From Cristatella mucedo (Eukaryota; Bryozoa; Phylactolaemata; Cristatellidae), in NCBI GenBank assembly GCA_009760855.2, contig WPIO01000049.1, forward strand, positions 1,724,501 to 1,788,500: DNA of 64,000 nucleotides, in the 5' to 3' direction. Below are positions 23,486 to 58,586 of this stretch, one piece after another; positions within the stretch are counted from its first letter, which is position 1, and the number at the start of each line of letters is the position of its first letter. The translations under genes were made by a program, and so were the position numbers. The notes beneath the pieces were generated by a model. The model searched no databases, was not told where the DNA came from, and saw nothing but the letters and a program-made list of their open reading frames with translations.

Positions 23486-24587
23486 TTCAGCAAGACAAGG
23501 GCAGTGACATTACCGTCATCGTTGCTGCATAGGATGTCATTGGTCACACGGAGGAAAGTGGTTTCGGAGGAGTGGTGTCGCTTGAGTCACGACTGAAAAA
23601 ATTGTCTGAAAATTCAATTTTCTTCAATTGTGATACAAGCTGCTTAGCGACAATATTTTCAAGAATCGTTGACAAAAATGGAAGACGGGAAACTGGGCGA
23701 TAGTTTGCTAGGACCTCTGAATCAAATCCAAGGTTTTTTAGTATCGGTCGAATGATGACCGATTTGAAGGACTTAGCAACAAACCCATTATCCAGAGAAG
23801 TATTAAGAAACCTGAGTTATGGCTGGGCTAAGTTGTCTGCGAATGAAGATCACGAAGGGGAGATAGAAAAAAGGTCTTCAGAAGACAATTTCGTTTTACT
23901 TCTATTAAGTTAGCCACTTCGTATACAGAAACCTCCGAAAATCTCGCAAGGAAGGTCGCAGGTTGCGACCTAGAAATTGCTTTGTTAGGATGGGACTTTA
24001 TGAAGGCACGCATGTAGCACAGCGTCGGCCTGACTCAGTTTTAGAGCGCATAAGAACTGCTCAGCAGGAAACACCTCTGTACTAGAGCCTCGAGCAAGAG
24101 GACGCAGCCATCGTAGTAGGACCATGAGGTGATTGATATTGGCTGGCCTGTCAACCCCATTGTCCCGGCTAGTTATATAATGATAGGGCGACGCTCGCTA
24201 GGGGTTCCTTCTTCGTCTTCGGCTCCGTTTCGACGCCGTCGCCGGTAGTTGCCGGTCTCGTTTTCTCTGAAAGCGAGGGAGGAGGGCGGGCTCAGATCAA
24301 GAAAACCAGCATGACAGACAGATTTAAAAATGTCTCCTGATCGATGCTTCTTAAGTTGCGTCGCAGGAAAAACTCGACATAGCCCCACACGTATAACGGA
24401 AAAGAAACAGTAGACGAGACTCAGTGATAATCCAAGTTGGTTGCCATTAACGATACCAACTTTTTCGCCGCTGGCACTGGTCCCGCTCTTGAGCGCCGTG
24501 GCTTTTCACCAAGCCTTTTGAGGCAAGGAACTCCCCATGATCGCCAGGTTATCATAATAGGCGGGGTCTCGTCGAGCAAGTGGAGCT

Positions 24588-24672
24588 AAATGTAAATCGC
24601 CTAGGAAGAGATTGAGTTCTCTGAGGGCGCTTTATCAAGTGCATTATTATTATTATTATTATTCTTATTATC
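24588..24672 (+). mobile_element. LINE-A 3' tail next to PPME1
   Basis: AAATGTAAATCGCCTAGGAA, hairpin, GGGCGCTTTATCAAGTGC and (ATT)n, ending about 120 bases before the PPME1 ATG. The preceding 24010-24587 holds nothing recognised. Confidence 0.88.
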
Positions 24673-24795
24673 GTTAGCTCTCGTTAGCGGCGAACGCCTA
24701 GCCGCCGCCGCCGGATCCGTGCGGTTCGGTGTTCAAGTCGGCCTTGACCCCACGACCGTCTTGCTGCTGCCGCCCGGTTCGGTTTCGCCGGTGCG
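24673..24795 (+). promoter_or_regulatory. GC-rich 5' flank or 5' UTR of PPME1
   Basis: About 120 GC-rich, CpG-containing bases lie between the end of a LINE-A tail and the PPME1 start codon. They contain a short GCC repeat and no clear TATA box. Core promoter or 5' UTR is inferred from position only. Confidence 0.3.
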
Positions 24796-40302
<15,507 letters not shown>

Positions 40303-40470
40303 GGGCAAGCTGTGAGTTTTGTGGATGGATGGTGTAGGGTTTTGGGAGGCAACAACCATACTCCCAAGGTTATCGAGTTTGCAAGTCTGTAAGTTGTAGG
40401 AGTTTAATATTGAAATGGAATTTTATTACATATTAATTTATAATATATATTATATATTTTTGGTATTAAT

Positions 40471-40471
<1 letters not shown>

Positions 40472-40544
<73 letters not shown>

Positions 40545-40551
40545 GTTGTAT

Positions 40552-40584
<33 letters not shown>

Positions 40585-40591
40585 CATATAT

Positions 40592-40622
<31 letters not shown>

Positions 40623-40672
40623 CATACATATACACATACATACATACATACATACATACATACATACATACA

Positions 40673-40702
<30 letters not shown>
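40472..40702. repeat. Compound (TA)n-(CA)n-(CATA)n microsatellite
   Basis: TA run 40472-40541, CA/TA mixtures to about 40620, then about 20 CATA units to 40702. It lies about 170 bases downstream of the PPME1 stop. Confidence 0.95.
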
Positions 40703-40708
<6 letters not shown>

Positions 40709-41557
40709 TATATATACAAGGTGCGGTAGTCCCCAAGTCGGGAGAAATTGTATGTTGAAACAGAACTGGTAAATGTAGCACAGCCCTCAACACAGTAGGC
40801 AAGTGTTCCCTAACTAGCAAGTCTGTGAGATGAAATGGGAAGAATGAGAGTCTGTTTCTACTTTTTGAAGGCTCTGGCAGAAACTAGTACGTGAAGAATG
40901 ACCAATAGGGAGTTAAGTTGCATAGCAGCTGTTATGGCCTGTGGTCCTCTGTGTTTCCCCTTTTAACAAAATGGCTGCCACCCTTCGGTGCCGAGGCCGC
41001 ACTACGGTAAGCAAGAACCATGCTGATTATCTTTTTACTCATTCCTCTTCCTTTAGCTTTCATTTATTCTTTTCCTGTCTGCTGTCTGAAGCCGTAGCTT
41101 CATGGGCAAACTCACTAGGCTGGATCTGGTAAGCAGAGGCCCACCTATTCAAGTCCCCCTATGTTCTATCGTGACTACTTTTCGTGACAGATGGCTGCAG
41201 ATGGAGCTTATGGGAAGGATTTATGTTACAAACCTGCTCGTGTGATCGTTCTAAATCGCTGTTACTTTTTTATCGGAAGACAAGTAAAGTCTGTATAAGA
41301 ATAGTAATAGTAGGTCATCTTTGTAGTGCCCAGAGAGAACTTAACTTCGTACAGGCACGTCATGACTAGCTGCTAGATACTTAGGAACCGAGGGCTGATT
41401 ATATACACAGTATCATGCTTAGAAAAGCATGCAAAAGCGCACAAGTTTAATTCTCGGGCCAGCATGCTAAACTACCCAAGAAGGCCAGCTCAAGGCCACC
41501 GGGTACCAGGAGCTCTGGCTAGTAGAATGCGCTGAATCATGCACAGTTAAGCATGCA

Positions 41558-41703
41558 AAGCCGAGCTGGTTTGGCCCGTTGGTTAAGGTGCTGGCCCCAG
41601 GGACCGAGGTCTGGCCAAGGTCGTGGGCTCGAGCCCCGTGGCATATGTGAAGTGCCTGAATAGAGATTAAGTTCCCTTAGGGGTCTATACAAATGAATTA
41701 TTT
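41558..41703 (+). mobile_element. SINE-A copy
   Basis: GTTGGTTAAGGTGCTGGCC (A-box), GTGGGCTCGAGCCC (B-box), GTGAAGTGCCTGAATAGAGA, ACAAATGAATTA. Confidence 0.92.
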
Positions 41704-41782
41704 GCAGCAAAAAATGCAAAGTGCCCAGAAAGAGATTGAGTTCTCCGAGGGCACTTTATCCAGTGTATTATTATTATTGTTA
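41704..41782 (+). mobile_element. LINE-A 3' tail abutting SINE-A
   Basis: TTGCAGCAAAAAATGCAAAG, hairpin, GGGCACTTTATCCAGTG and (ATT)n. Placed exactly at the SINE-A end. Confidence 0.85.
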
Positions 41783-41789
41783 TCAAAGC

Positions 41790-42000
41790 ACACAGGAGCA
41801 AAACAGACTAGATCGCTTGGGCGAAGACAAAGACGGGGCAGGCAGGGCAGATGCCTCTGCAGCTTGGACTTGAAGGATGCGAGGGCATTGCAGGTGGTGG
41901 CCAAAGCCGGAAGCCAGTTCCGAATTTTCGGTGCTAGTTTGTGCAGGATCAGGCCCTGTGAACCAGGCTGCAGTCACACACCGGACCAGAGCCCTTGCCC
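41790..42000 (-). mobile_element. L2-like LINE RT-end fragment (third family or diverged copy)
   Basis: Minus strand reads HKLAPKIRNWLPALATTCN then LASFKSKLQRHLP, equivalent to the APKAWNSLP and FKKNLKTHLF region. Confidence 0.6.
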
Positions 42001-43110
42001 CAGCACTCCACTCACGGATTGGCCCTCTTGCGATGGACCTCGAAACTCGTTTACGTCCACGCCTCCAGCAACAGCTATAAGTTAACGCATGGGCGGGTAG
42101 CCCGACCAGTCCTATCGGCACTTTGGCTTTCTTCTGTCGAAAATGGCCCTATGGCCATGGTGGCGCCGTTTCGGTGCCGGTGTGCCGCGAGGCTTGTCTC
42201 TGCTCTGCCTGCATTGTAGCAGCACGTCGAAACTTTCTGTTCGCTGCCTAGCGGTGGCATCTGGCGGTGTGCAGCGCTTGCTTCGGTCACCGCCGCTACC
42301 AGTTCACCCACGAAGCGAAATTCTTGTAGCTCGAAACAACGTTTGGCGCAGTTTCGTAGGCTCGGGATTCCATTACGTGTTTGATGTGGTCGTAAATGCT
42401 CCCGTTCGCTACTGCCAGAGTCACTGGAGCGGTGCTGTCGCTGCAAATGTTTGGCGCTCGTTGACAACACCTTAGCAGCAAGTTGGTGAACGTGGTGTCT
42501 GAGAGTTAGCGGGAAAGAGGTTGACGGAGCCAGTGCCACGCTCTGACGAAGCAACTAATGGCAACGGCGCGATGTTGCTTGTGGTGGCACTCAGGCCCAC
42601 GTCGGTGGCTGCTGCTGCTGCGTTTCCGTGGCAGCAGCAGCAGCAGCTATTCTTCTTCTCTTGGTGCTGCACACATTTAATTTTTACCCATGCACATCTT
42701 CTGTGCAGCACGTAGGAAGTCACTGTCCCGCTGTTGCCTTTCTTGCCATGGCCACCAGTTTCCACTAGCAGTTTCAGTTTGACTCGTCTACTACGTTGTA
42801 GCAGTCCTGGTTGCTGAGGCTCGGCGTGCCGACGTCGTCTTGACCGACCTCAGCTTGCTGAAGCCTCTCAGCGTTGTGTAGCAATCGGCGACCTCTATCC
42901 ACGATCTAGTGGTCGCCTCCTCCTGCTCCACGTGGTTACATCCTCTGCTGCTGCTGCGATCTACGTTTTGCAAATATGACCCTATTTATGTACCGTAATA
43001 AACTGTCATAACAGCTTCTTTTATTCTCCTGCCACTGCTACTGCTGCTGCTGCCACTGCTGCTGCCATCAGCTGCTGCTGCTGCCATCAGCTGCTGCTGC
43101 TGCAGGCTTA
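42000..43110. other. Unannotated intergenic sequence
   Basis: A 159-codon minus frame (42554-42075) shows no motif. 42600-43110 is rich in CTG/CAG triplets (CTGCTGCTG tracts). No gene supported. Confidence 0.4.
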
Positions 43111-43120
43111 ATAAGAGGGC

Positions 43121-43121
<1 letters not shown>

Positions 43122-43186
<65 letters not shown>

Positions 43187-43265
43187 TTATCTGTCTCTCT
43201 CTGGGTCTCTGTCTCTCTCTCCCCCCTCTCTCTCTCTTTCTCTGTCTCTCTTCCTCTATCTCTCT
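43122..43265. repeat. (CT)n microsatellite
   Basis: Pure CT to about 43182, then imperfect CTGTCTCTCT-type repeat. Confidence 0.95.
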
Positions 43266-43711
43266 CGTTGTCTCTCGAAGTCGAGGCTGGGACTCGATGG
43301 CAGCTAGCCTGGTCTATGCTCTGCACTTTTTGAACGTTCTGCACTTTTGCTGATGCATCCCAGCAGCAGCTCGTCGGGGGGGGGGGCTCTGTGTGGACGT
43401 CGTTGTCGCGTTGGTCTGCCCGATTCAGCTGTTCAGGTGTAAGTCGTCACATCAGCTGCTTTACTGCTGAGATGTACTGACCGCTACTGCTTGAGCATAC
43501 TGGCTGGGCCCCTAGGTTTGACCGGTAGCTTTATAGGTCCACTGCAGCCCGTGCCCCCTCAAGCTGCAGCTGCCTCAGCATTAGCTGCACCTGGCCAGCG
43601 CTCGGCACTCGTGGTCGTGCATGCATGTGGAATGAGTACCACACATAGTCACAGAGCAAGAGCTTCTTACATTAACATTAACATTAACATAGCAGTCTGA
43701 AAATGAAAGAA

Positions 43712-43830
43712 TGATAATAATAATAATAATAATATTGCACTTGATAAAGCGCCCTCAGAGAACTTAATCTCTTTCTAGGCGCTTTACATTTGCTGCAAAG
43801 TGATACGCAATAGAATAGTAAGTAAAATGA
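43712..43830 (-). mobile_element. LINE-A 3' tail
   Basis: (ATT)n complement, GCGCCCTCAGAGAACTTAAT hairpin, and UTR start. A LINE-B scrap (GCACGAGGAGGCTGAAATTG) follows at 43850-43890. Confidence 0.88.
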
Positions 43831-43892
43831 TCAGCTAAATTATTGATGCAAGAGAGCACGAGGAGGCTGAAATTGGTGAAGTAGTTAAGCTA

Positions 43893-44030
43893 AACTTTAA
43901 TTCATTTTTACAGTGGCTCAAGAAAACTTGATCTCGACGCATGCGCTTCATATATCCCACACGAGCTCGTGCACGCAATCCCGGTCGTCAAAGGCGCGAG
44001 CACCTGGACCCCTTTTGCCAAACCAGCGTT
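43893..44030 (-). mobile_element. SINE-A copy, diverged
   Basis: Minus strand: TGGTTTGGCAAAAGGGGTCC, GAGCTCGTGTGGG region, tail hairpin AAGTTTTCTTGAGCCACTG. Confidence 0.65.
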
Positions 44031-44269
44031 GTTTGAATCGTGAGTGAGAAAACCCTGCCAGTTTCTCTGCAGACAGAACTCAGCATTTATCTATCAGGAT
44101 GCTGCATATAGCTCTCTTTCAAGGGTTACTCGTGCCTAGGTGACTTTTAATATTAAAAACCTGATTCGTCATCCTTTCTTTGCTGACATAGACTGCCCAG
44201 CCGGTGCCTTTAATCGTCTGCACAGGTGCACACAACTCCATGCCTCACCTGGTATGTCAATGGAGTAGC

Positions 44270-44600
44270 TATCGCAGCACCTCACGTCTGCACGAGCTTC
44301 ACTGGCTCTCTATTAAGCATCGAATCGATTTTTCAAGATCCTCAGTCAGGCTTATAGGTCACTTCACTCGATAGCACCAGCCTACTCATCCGACCTGCTT
44401 GCTCCTCTAGTGCACTTTCGCACTACCCGCTTTTTAGCACATGTCGTCTCGATGCCCCTCGCTCTAAAGTGAAATCTTATGGCGATCGAGCCTTCGGTTC
44501 TTACGGGCCAAAAGTCTGGAACTTGCTTGCAGGTACGGTCGCTACCTGCAATGACCTTGCACTATTAAAGTCTCAGGTCAATACAAGTCGGTTCCGGTCA
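44270..44600 (+). mobile_element. LINE RT C-terminal fragment (LINE-C, diverged)
   Basis: Reads ELHWLSIKHRIDF, then across frames YRSLHSIAPAY and a GDRAFGSYGPKVWNLL-like segment. Same domain as LINE-A but a distinct sequence. Nothing recognised from here to 45317. Confidence 0.7.
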
Positions 44601-45317
44601 CCTTTCCCTTTGATCAAGTGAACTTGTCCTTTTGGTTCTAGCCTGCTTTGCGTTCAAACCTGTGCATGCTTCAGTGCGTGCTACTATGTCATAGGGTTCG
44701 CTAATTGGTGGCCACGAGTGGTCATGCTTGCTTGCTTGCTTCAGCATGTCCAACTTGGGGCGTGAGGCACACTTGCTTTTGTAAGCTTCGTACCATCCAT
44801 ATCACCTAGCTCCTGCAGGCTCAGATGTCAGCTCATTAATGGTGCGGTCTATGGCATTCGAGGAACGCGATAAAGCGATCGAATGAATACCCGGTCTAAG
44901 CAATAACAGTGCACATCTTACTGGCCGCTAGCAACGACAGTCCTCACGAATTTCCGTAAAAAAACCAATAGCCGCAGCACCTTGGGCAGTTGTCCTAATG
45001 CACGCCTAACACATACATGAGCGATCGTCGAGATTGACGAAAAAAAATTTGTCACCACTCGGTATATTCGCATGTATGATGATGCGACGTTCAGGTTTGC
45101 CATTTCTTGTGGTCCACACGAGAGTGTATGCAAATACAAGATGAACAGCAAGGAATTTGCTCCCAACTCACGGCCGACTGAATAGTACATACTAACTCAG
45201 TCCCTAGCGTCCGTACAGTCGCCCGTGCTTACGACCACAGCGGCTCGGCTACATGGCAACTTCATGCTTGCATAACTTAATGCTTACCAACAATGTTACC
45301 AACATACCTACAACGCC

Positions 45318-45437
45318 CAACGCTCTCATTTGGCCCAGGGGTAAGGTGCCCGCCTTTAATAACCACGGTCGTGCGCTCGAGGATGGGGGCAGCGCATGGG
45401 TGTAGAAAAAAAAGTTCCCTTAACGCACTATGCAATG
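45318..45437 (+). mobile_element. SINE-A-like copy, diverged
   Basis: GGGGTAAGGTGCCCGCC and GTGCGCTCGAGGATG resemble the A and B boxes. The end resembles AAAGTTCCCTTAACGCACTA. An AT-rich tract follows to 45600. Confidence 0.6.
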
Positions 45438-45599
45438 TACTATATCGAATTGCACTATATTAATTATATTGCTATATATTATATTAATATTGTATTATTA
45501 TAATTACTTATTAATATTGCATAATATTAATATTATATTACTGATTAATATTACATTATTTATATTGCTATATATTATATTAATATTATATTAATTATA

Positions 45600-46032
45600 T
45601 GCTGTCGATGCTTCCAGTCTATCTATTTCCGAGTCTGAAGCCGACTTGCTCTTCTACTGTTGAAGGGGACCTTACCTGGTCAAATCAAACGCATATCGGT
45701 AGTCAAAGTAAAGTTGACCTTTTAATAGCAGTTAAATCTCGGACAGCTTTCGAGTTTCGAAACAACGGTGGCGAGCTCACTCGATACGGGGGTCGTCCAA
45801 TCATGGTCGATATATAATGGCCTCGAGAGGCACGGAGATTTTTTAGCTTCCCGCGGCACTGCTAGCTAGCCTCCTCAAATTCAGAACTGTACGTCACATG
45901 CAAATAACTCTGGCTGAATACCGGATGGGTAGGTATGAGACGAAATGAAAGCGTACTACTACGGCTACACTAAGTGGCCAGATGCAGTGAGCAAAATGCA
46001 AATGGAATCGTTGTGAGAGCCGGTTGCTCGGA
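45600..46032. other. RNF121 upstream region
   Basis: Mixed composition. GC content rises toward the RNF121 start. Promoter or 5' UTR presumably lies here, but no defined element is visible. Confidence 0.35.
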
Positions 46033-54459
<8,427 letters not shown>

Positions 54460-55960
54460 TTCCACGTGGAGCTAACTAACTCCCCTGCCAGCGAGGGGAT
54501 TCTGGTAGTCGTCAAGCGGGCGGGCGGCCGGCCGCCGCCGCTGCCTATTTTGCCTCCAAAGGACAGGGACCGCACTCGCTGCCGGCAAGCCAAGGCCGAC
54601 CCCGGTCGCACGCGCAGCCATTGTCGATGCCTTCATTGCACTTGGCGTTGGACGGCTGCGAGGCAGCCTGTTTTACTGGCTGCCCTGGTCTTATTTAGCA
54701 GTGAGCACCACTTTCACTTGCGAGGCCATCTTGGCCAAACGCCCAAGTGCCGCTCGTTTTCGACTTTGCGATTGTTCTACTCAATGTCAGCATTCTACTC
54801 GCGTGCGCACCGGGTGTTCACTCACGGTTTGAGGGTCTAGTCAATTTGTGCTGCCTGACCACTTAAGTCGCACTGCGTAAGAGACGCTGCTTTCCCGCTG
54901 TTGCCGGCAGCTGGTGATTCGTTGTCATGTTGCGCAGCAGCGGACGTCCGGGCATCTTGCTTGGCGCAGCAGGTAGCTGCTACTCACCTGCCATGGGCTG
55001 CCTCCTATTAATATTTATGTTGCTTTTGTTCGAGCAGAGCAGGAAGTTTACACACAGTTTACACCCAACCGGTTCGAAGCAAGCCCTGCAGCACCGGCCA
55101 ATGAGCGAAGCGCTTTTTTTCCGGTCCCGGTTCCAAATGGCCGACGGGTTCAGCCGTTGGCAATGAGGCCCGTCTAGTACCGCAGTTGATTGCAATTTTG
55201 AAAATACAGTGTACATAAATACAGTGTTGCTTGATGCTGTATTCGTGAGCTGAGCTGTGCTTTGGGAGCCGTGATGAGTGTGTGCCTTTGCCTACGTGTT
55301 GCAGCCGCATTTCTAGTCGCACTTGGTCTTGTGTGCGGTTACTAGAGCCACAGCATGTGATGTGGTAGCGATGTGCTGTGCAGGATGCTACTTTGGAGAG
55401 GGGCAGGGTGAGATCATTCCCTAGCTACGGCCCGCTCCGGTGTGTGCTCGTTGGCTGCTGCTACGACGGTAACGGCAGCAGTCTTTCTGCCGCCGGTTGT
55501 GGCCTCCAGTAGCGACTACTGTCGCCGGGCTGTCGCTAGGGCTGTGCTGCTGCGCCCGAACCACGCTGCTTAGCTGGGGGGCTGCAGAACGCAGCTGCTC
55601 GCATGTGGCGACGTCGGTAGGCAGGAGTAAGCAGCAGCTGCGTTGCAGCATTAAGCTCGCGAAGTTGTCCTCCCTCCCGTGCCTACAGCGAGTCCCGCCA
55701 CATCCATGCCGAGCTGCCCGTGGCTCCCGATGCAAGCCTTTCAAAGTCTGCTGTGAATTCGACTGACAGGCAGCCAACGCAGTGGAGTCTCCTCGCCCAA
55801 CTCGGGCTTTAATTAGGCGACCCCATTGTGTGGGAATGTCAAGAAAATAGTTACTTAAAATTGGTCCTGCAATCGAATGTTCGTTTATGGTACAAAGGTC
55901 AAAAGGCGACCGTGCTAGAAGCTGGGAGCCTAAGCTCTGATGATGATGACTCCGATCTCA
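54460..55960. other. RNF121 3' flank and intergenic sequence
   Basis: The first few hundred bases after the stop are probably 3' UTR. I see no clear nearby AATAAA. Open frames here lack motifs. Confidence 0.4.
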
Positions 55961-55964
55961 ACGA

Positions 55965-56405
55965 GGCATACTGATTATGCAAACATTGTCTAACCCGGAT
56001 GTAAATGGGAAGCAACTTAGCAATAAATAAATTTCTTAGCAATTTGCATCCATCGTATGCGACTTGTATCCCAACTTGCTGAACCTTGGTAGACCGAGGT
56101 AAGTGCATGAAGTTTGTTGGGATGCATGCTTTTGACTTGTATATAGCTTCATATTCAATGTAGCTTGATGTCTTGTACATTCCATAGCTCAGCTAATACT
56201 TACCATTTACCACAGTGAAATTTAACATGTGCATAACAGGTGCATACAAACTGAATGCCCGGTCCTCCACTGGATCGAGATAGGTTTAGAGTCCAGCTCA
56301 GCTTGCGTGACATGATGCTAAATCCTTCTGATTTTGGTCGCATAAGTTTTGCTCAGCATGTCATCACACGTCCTGGAGCTTTATTTTCTGCACTTATGGA
56401 CACAT
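55965..56405 (+). repeat. Dispersed repeat E, copy 2
   Basis: Same word order as 7845-8230, including GCTGAACCTTGGTAGA, GACTTGTATATAGCTTCAT and AAGTTTTGCT. Diverged. 56406-57080 holds nothing recognised. Confidence 0.55.
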
Positions 56406-57095
56406 AAAAAATGTAACCGGCCTGTTAGCGGCACGTGGTAGCCAAAACTTGCTCGCCCCTCTTTAGCCGTTTGGCCTAAGATCTTGGCAACTCGGTCATG
56501 CGACTCGCTGTGTAACTGCCGATAATACAGGTGGTACAAAGCCCAGCAATTTTTAATCAATCCAAGCTGTTTCCAAAGAAACGTCGCAAAAAAAAGCAGC
56601 TCTCCATACAGCGAGTCGTCATATTGAGACAAGCACACAAGCTACTAATAAGCGAGTTTGTGACGACGCTCGCGAGTTGCAATAGATACAGTGCAGGCAA
56701 GCCAATGTAGCCAAAATCTGCATTTGCACAAGACCCGCGGCCACCGGTGTTTGTGCCGATTGCTGTGACTGTGCAGGCAGCCTCTTCTTCCCAGGCAGCG
56801 GCCCTTTTGCTCATCGATGGTTGGACGACAGTGGCTGCCTCTGCAAAAGCCGACGGCTGCTTGAGGGAGGTATCCGCCAGTTTCGGAGGCCCAAGCGCCA
56901 GCAACAAAGCGTGTGCAAACCGTAGCAGGTCTAAGGCATAGCACGGATGGGTTGCAGATCATGAGGGCGACTGCACGGCAAAATCGCAGGTCAGCCAAAG
57001 CGACGCCGACTAACAGACAAGCAGGACAACAGAGGGTTATAAAATAAGCAGCAATCGGTCAGAGATTTCCATATGAGCACAAGGTTCAGACGGCA

Positions 57096-57218
57096 AAGCA
57101 TGCAATTTCATCTCGACCCCGTCGACAAACAGATGAGAGAGAGAGAGACCGTCGACATTAAAGCATGCAATTTCATCTCGACCCTGTTGAAAAACAGATG
57201 AGAGAGACTGTCGACATC
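57096..57218. repeat. Tandem duplication, two units of about 60 bp
   Basis: AAAGCATGCAATTTCATCTC ... CAGATGAGAGAGA ... CGTCGACAT occurs twice head to tail. The units differ mainly by GA-repeat length and a few substitutions. Confidence 0.88.
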
Positions 57219-57488
57219 GGACGTTTGCTGATGATGCCGTATGCAGCTACATGTGCCTTCTTTGAATATGATCCAAAGAAGGTTTGCGATTTTGTTGAAG
57301 CTAGACAACGATCTCTCTCATACTTAACATTAAATACTGATAGCACATCAGTGGCTTGCCGCCTTTGGCTGACATAATTATTTTGCACGGGCATTGTGTT
57401 AATGTAACTTGCACGTGTTCACAGACTCACATCCACACACAGGTGATCCGGTGAGCTACACAAATAAAGAAATGGTGTAAATAAAAGA

Positions 57489-57667
57489 TGCAGCTGATTT
57501 AACAGCCTCGTTATGCAGGTGAGCCGTGATGGCACCTTACTAGGTAAGGCGGTTGCTTTCACAAATCCTGCGGTGGGCGGTCCTTTATTGCCACTGCAAG
57601 CAGTGGTGATAGCCGTAAAGGCTCTTCTGTCGCTATACAAAAGAACCTGTTAAATCAGCTAGGATTT
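57489..57667 (+). mobile_element. SINE-B copy with an inverted end scrap
   Basis: 57489-57515 is the SINE-B end in reverse (AGCTGATTTAACAGCC). 57518-57667 is a plus-strand copy lacking part of its head, ending TGTTAAATCAGCTAGGAT. Confidence 0.85.
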
Positions 57668-57669
57668 AT

Positions 57670-57782
57670 TTTTAGAGGCAGAAGACCCTTAGTGACTGCC
57701 ATGCCGCTTGCAGTAGACGATAAAGAATTGCCTGCCGCAGGGCTCGAACCACGATCTGGGGTCGTGCCCTTCTCTTACCTCG
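57670..57782 (-). mobile_element. SINE-B copy, inverted neighbour
   Basis: Reverse orientation: GAAGACCCTTAGTGACTGCC, CCGCTTGCAGTAGACGATAA, GCAGGGCTCGAACCACG. Forms a head-on pair with the preceding copy. Confidence 0.75.
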
Positions 57783-58585
57783 TGAGGGAGGAAGAGGGCT
57801 AAGATTCACATCAATTGTCTCTCACGTGCCCGGATAACCCGACCGGGAAATAAGAAATACGCAGCAGCTGATGTGCTCACTGCATTTATGTACACTAAAC
57901 ACCTCACACATCGTAGTGCTAGACAAGAGAGAACGAGCCGAATCATGTGGAAGATGCCATCGTGACCGGGCTGCGCTACGAGTCGTGGCAAGAGCACTCC
58001 TGCGGGAAGGACAACTCCAGCTCGACCCGAAGGGGAATACACCGAGTTATACAGCGAATACCGAGAATACAGAGTTCGTCATAATAATATAGGAATAGTG
58101 ATTAACATTATTATATGCTATATAATAACATGATTAATAATTAGAATTAATGTAGAGTCTCGCGAGAGGCCACTCCGATGGTGTGGCCAAATACGCAGCA
58201 CACGAGCTTGCATCACCCACCAGGCACGCTGTGGGTGTGCACGAGTTTGTAAAAAAGGGAGTACAGATCATTGGGTCGGAGTTAGCTGAGTAGAGTCCAG
58301 CGAATAATAGAGCTTCAAGTGAAGGACATTGTCTCCTCATTCGATCATGCGCTTTCCAGTGCCCATGGCTCACTGCTCGGGAGCCGGGTACTCGGCCGTC
58401 GTACGCTAGAGAGCTCCGTGGGCGCGACGTTGGCCTCGGCACCATTTTGCACCAACCAACCCCCCCCCCCCCCCCCGATATACACTAGTCTGCCGCCAGT
58501 CAGGACTGGTGCTGATGTGCGACGAAATAGAGCGGCGTCTTTAATTATTACTATTATTGTTATTATTATTGTTGCAATCAATTAA
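57783..58585. other. Intergenic, no gene recognised
   Basis: Contains a C run of about 18 near 58459-58476 and a TTATTATTG stretch at 58540-58572. Confidence 0.5.
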
Positions 58586-58586
58586 T

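Larger units (their letters stand above)
21890..24010 (-). mobile_element. LINE-B, longest copy, interrupted twice
   Basis: Minus-strand L2-like LINE. From the 5' side (about 24010) it reads FKSVIIRPILKNLG, LANYRPVSRLPFLSTILE and IVAKQLVSQLKK (N-terminal RT). The polymerase region follows at 23260-22979 and the thumb at 22870-22560. Then come LTHKVCRGLPSS, LAELLHQFQPPRALR and the LINE-B tail at 21890-21960. Plus-strand LINE-A tails sit inside it at 22880-22978 and 23262-23485. Several stops; dead. Confidence 0.8.

Noticed and set aside
40620-40702. CRISPR-like array of short repeats
   Set aside because: The units are the 4-base CATA microsatellite without spacers. The 15-bp repeat at 49138-49197 also has no spacers.
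42075-42554. 159-codon minus-strand open frame
   Set aside because: No recognisable motif, no splice context, and the plus strand is also open. Not enough to call a gene.
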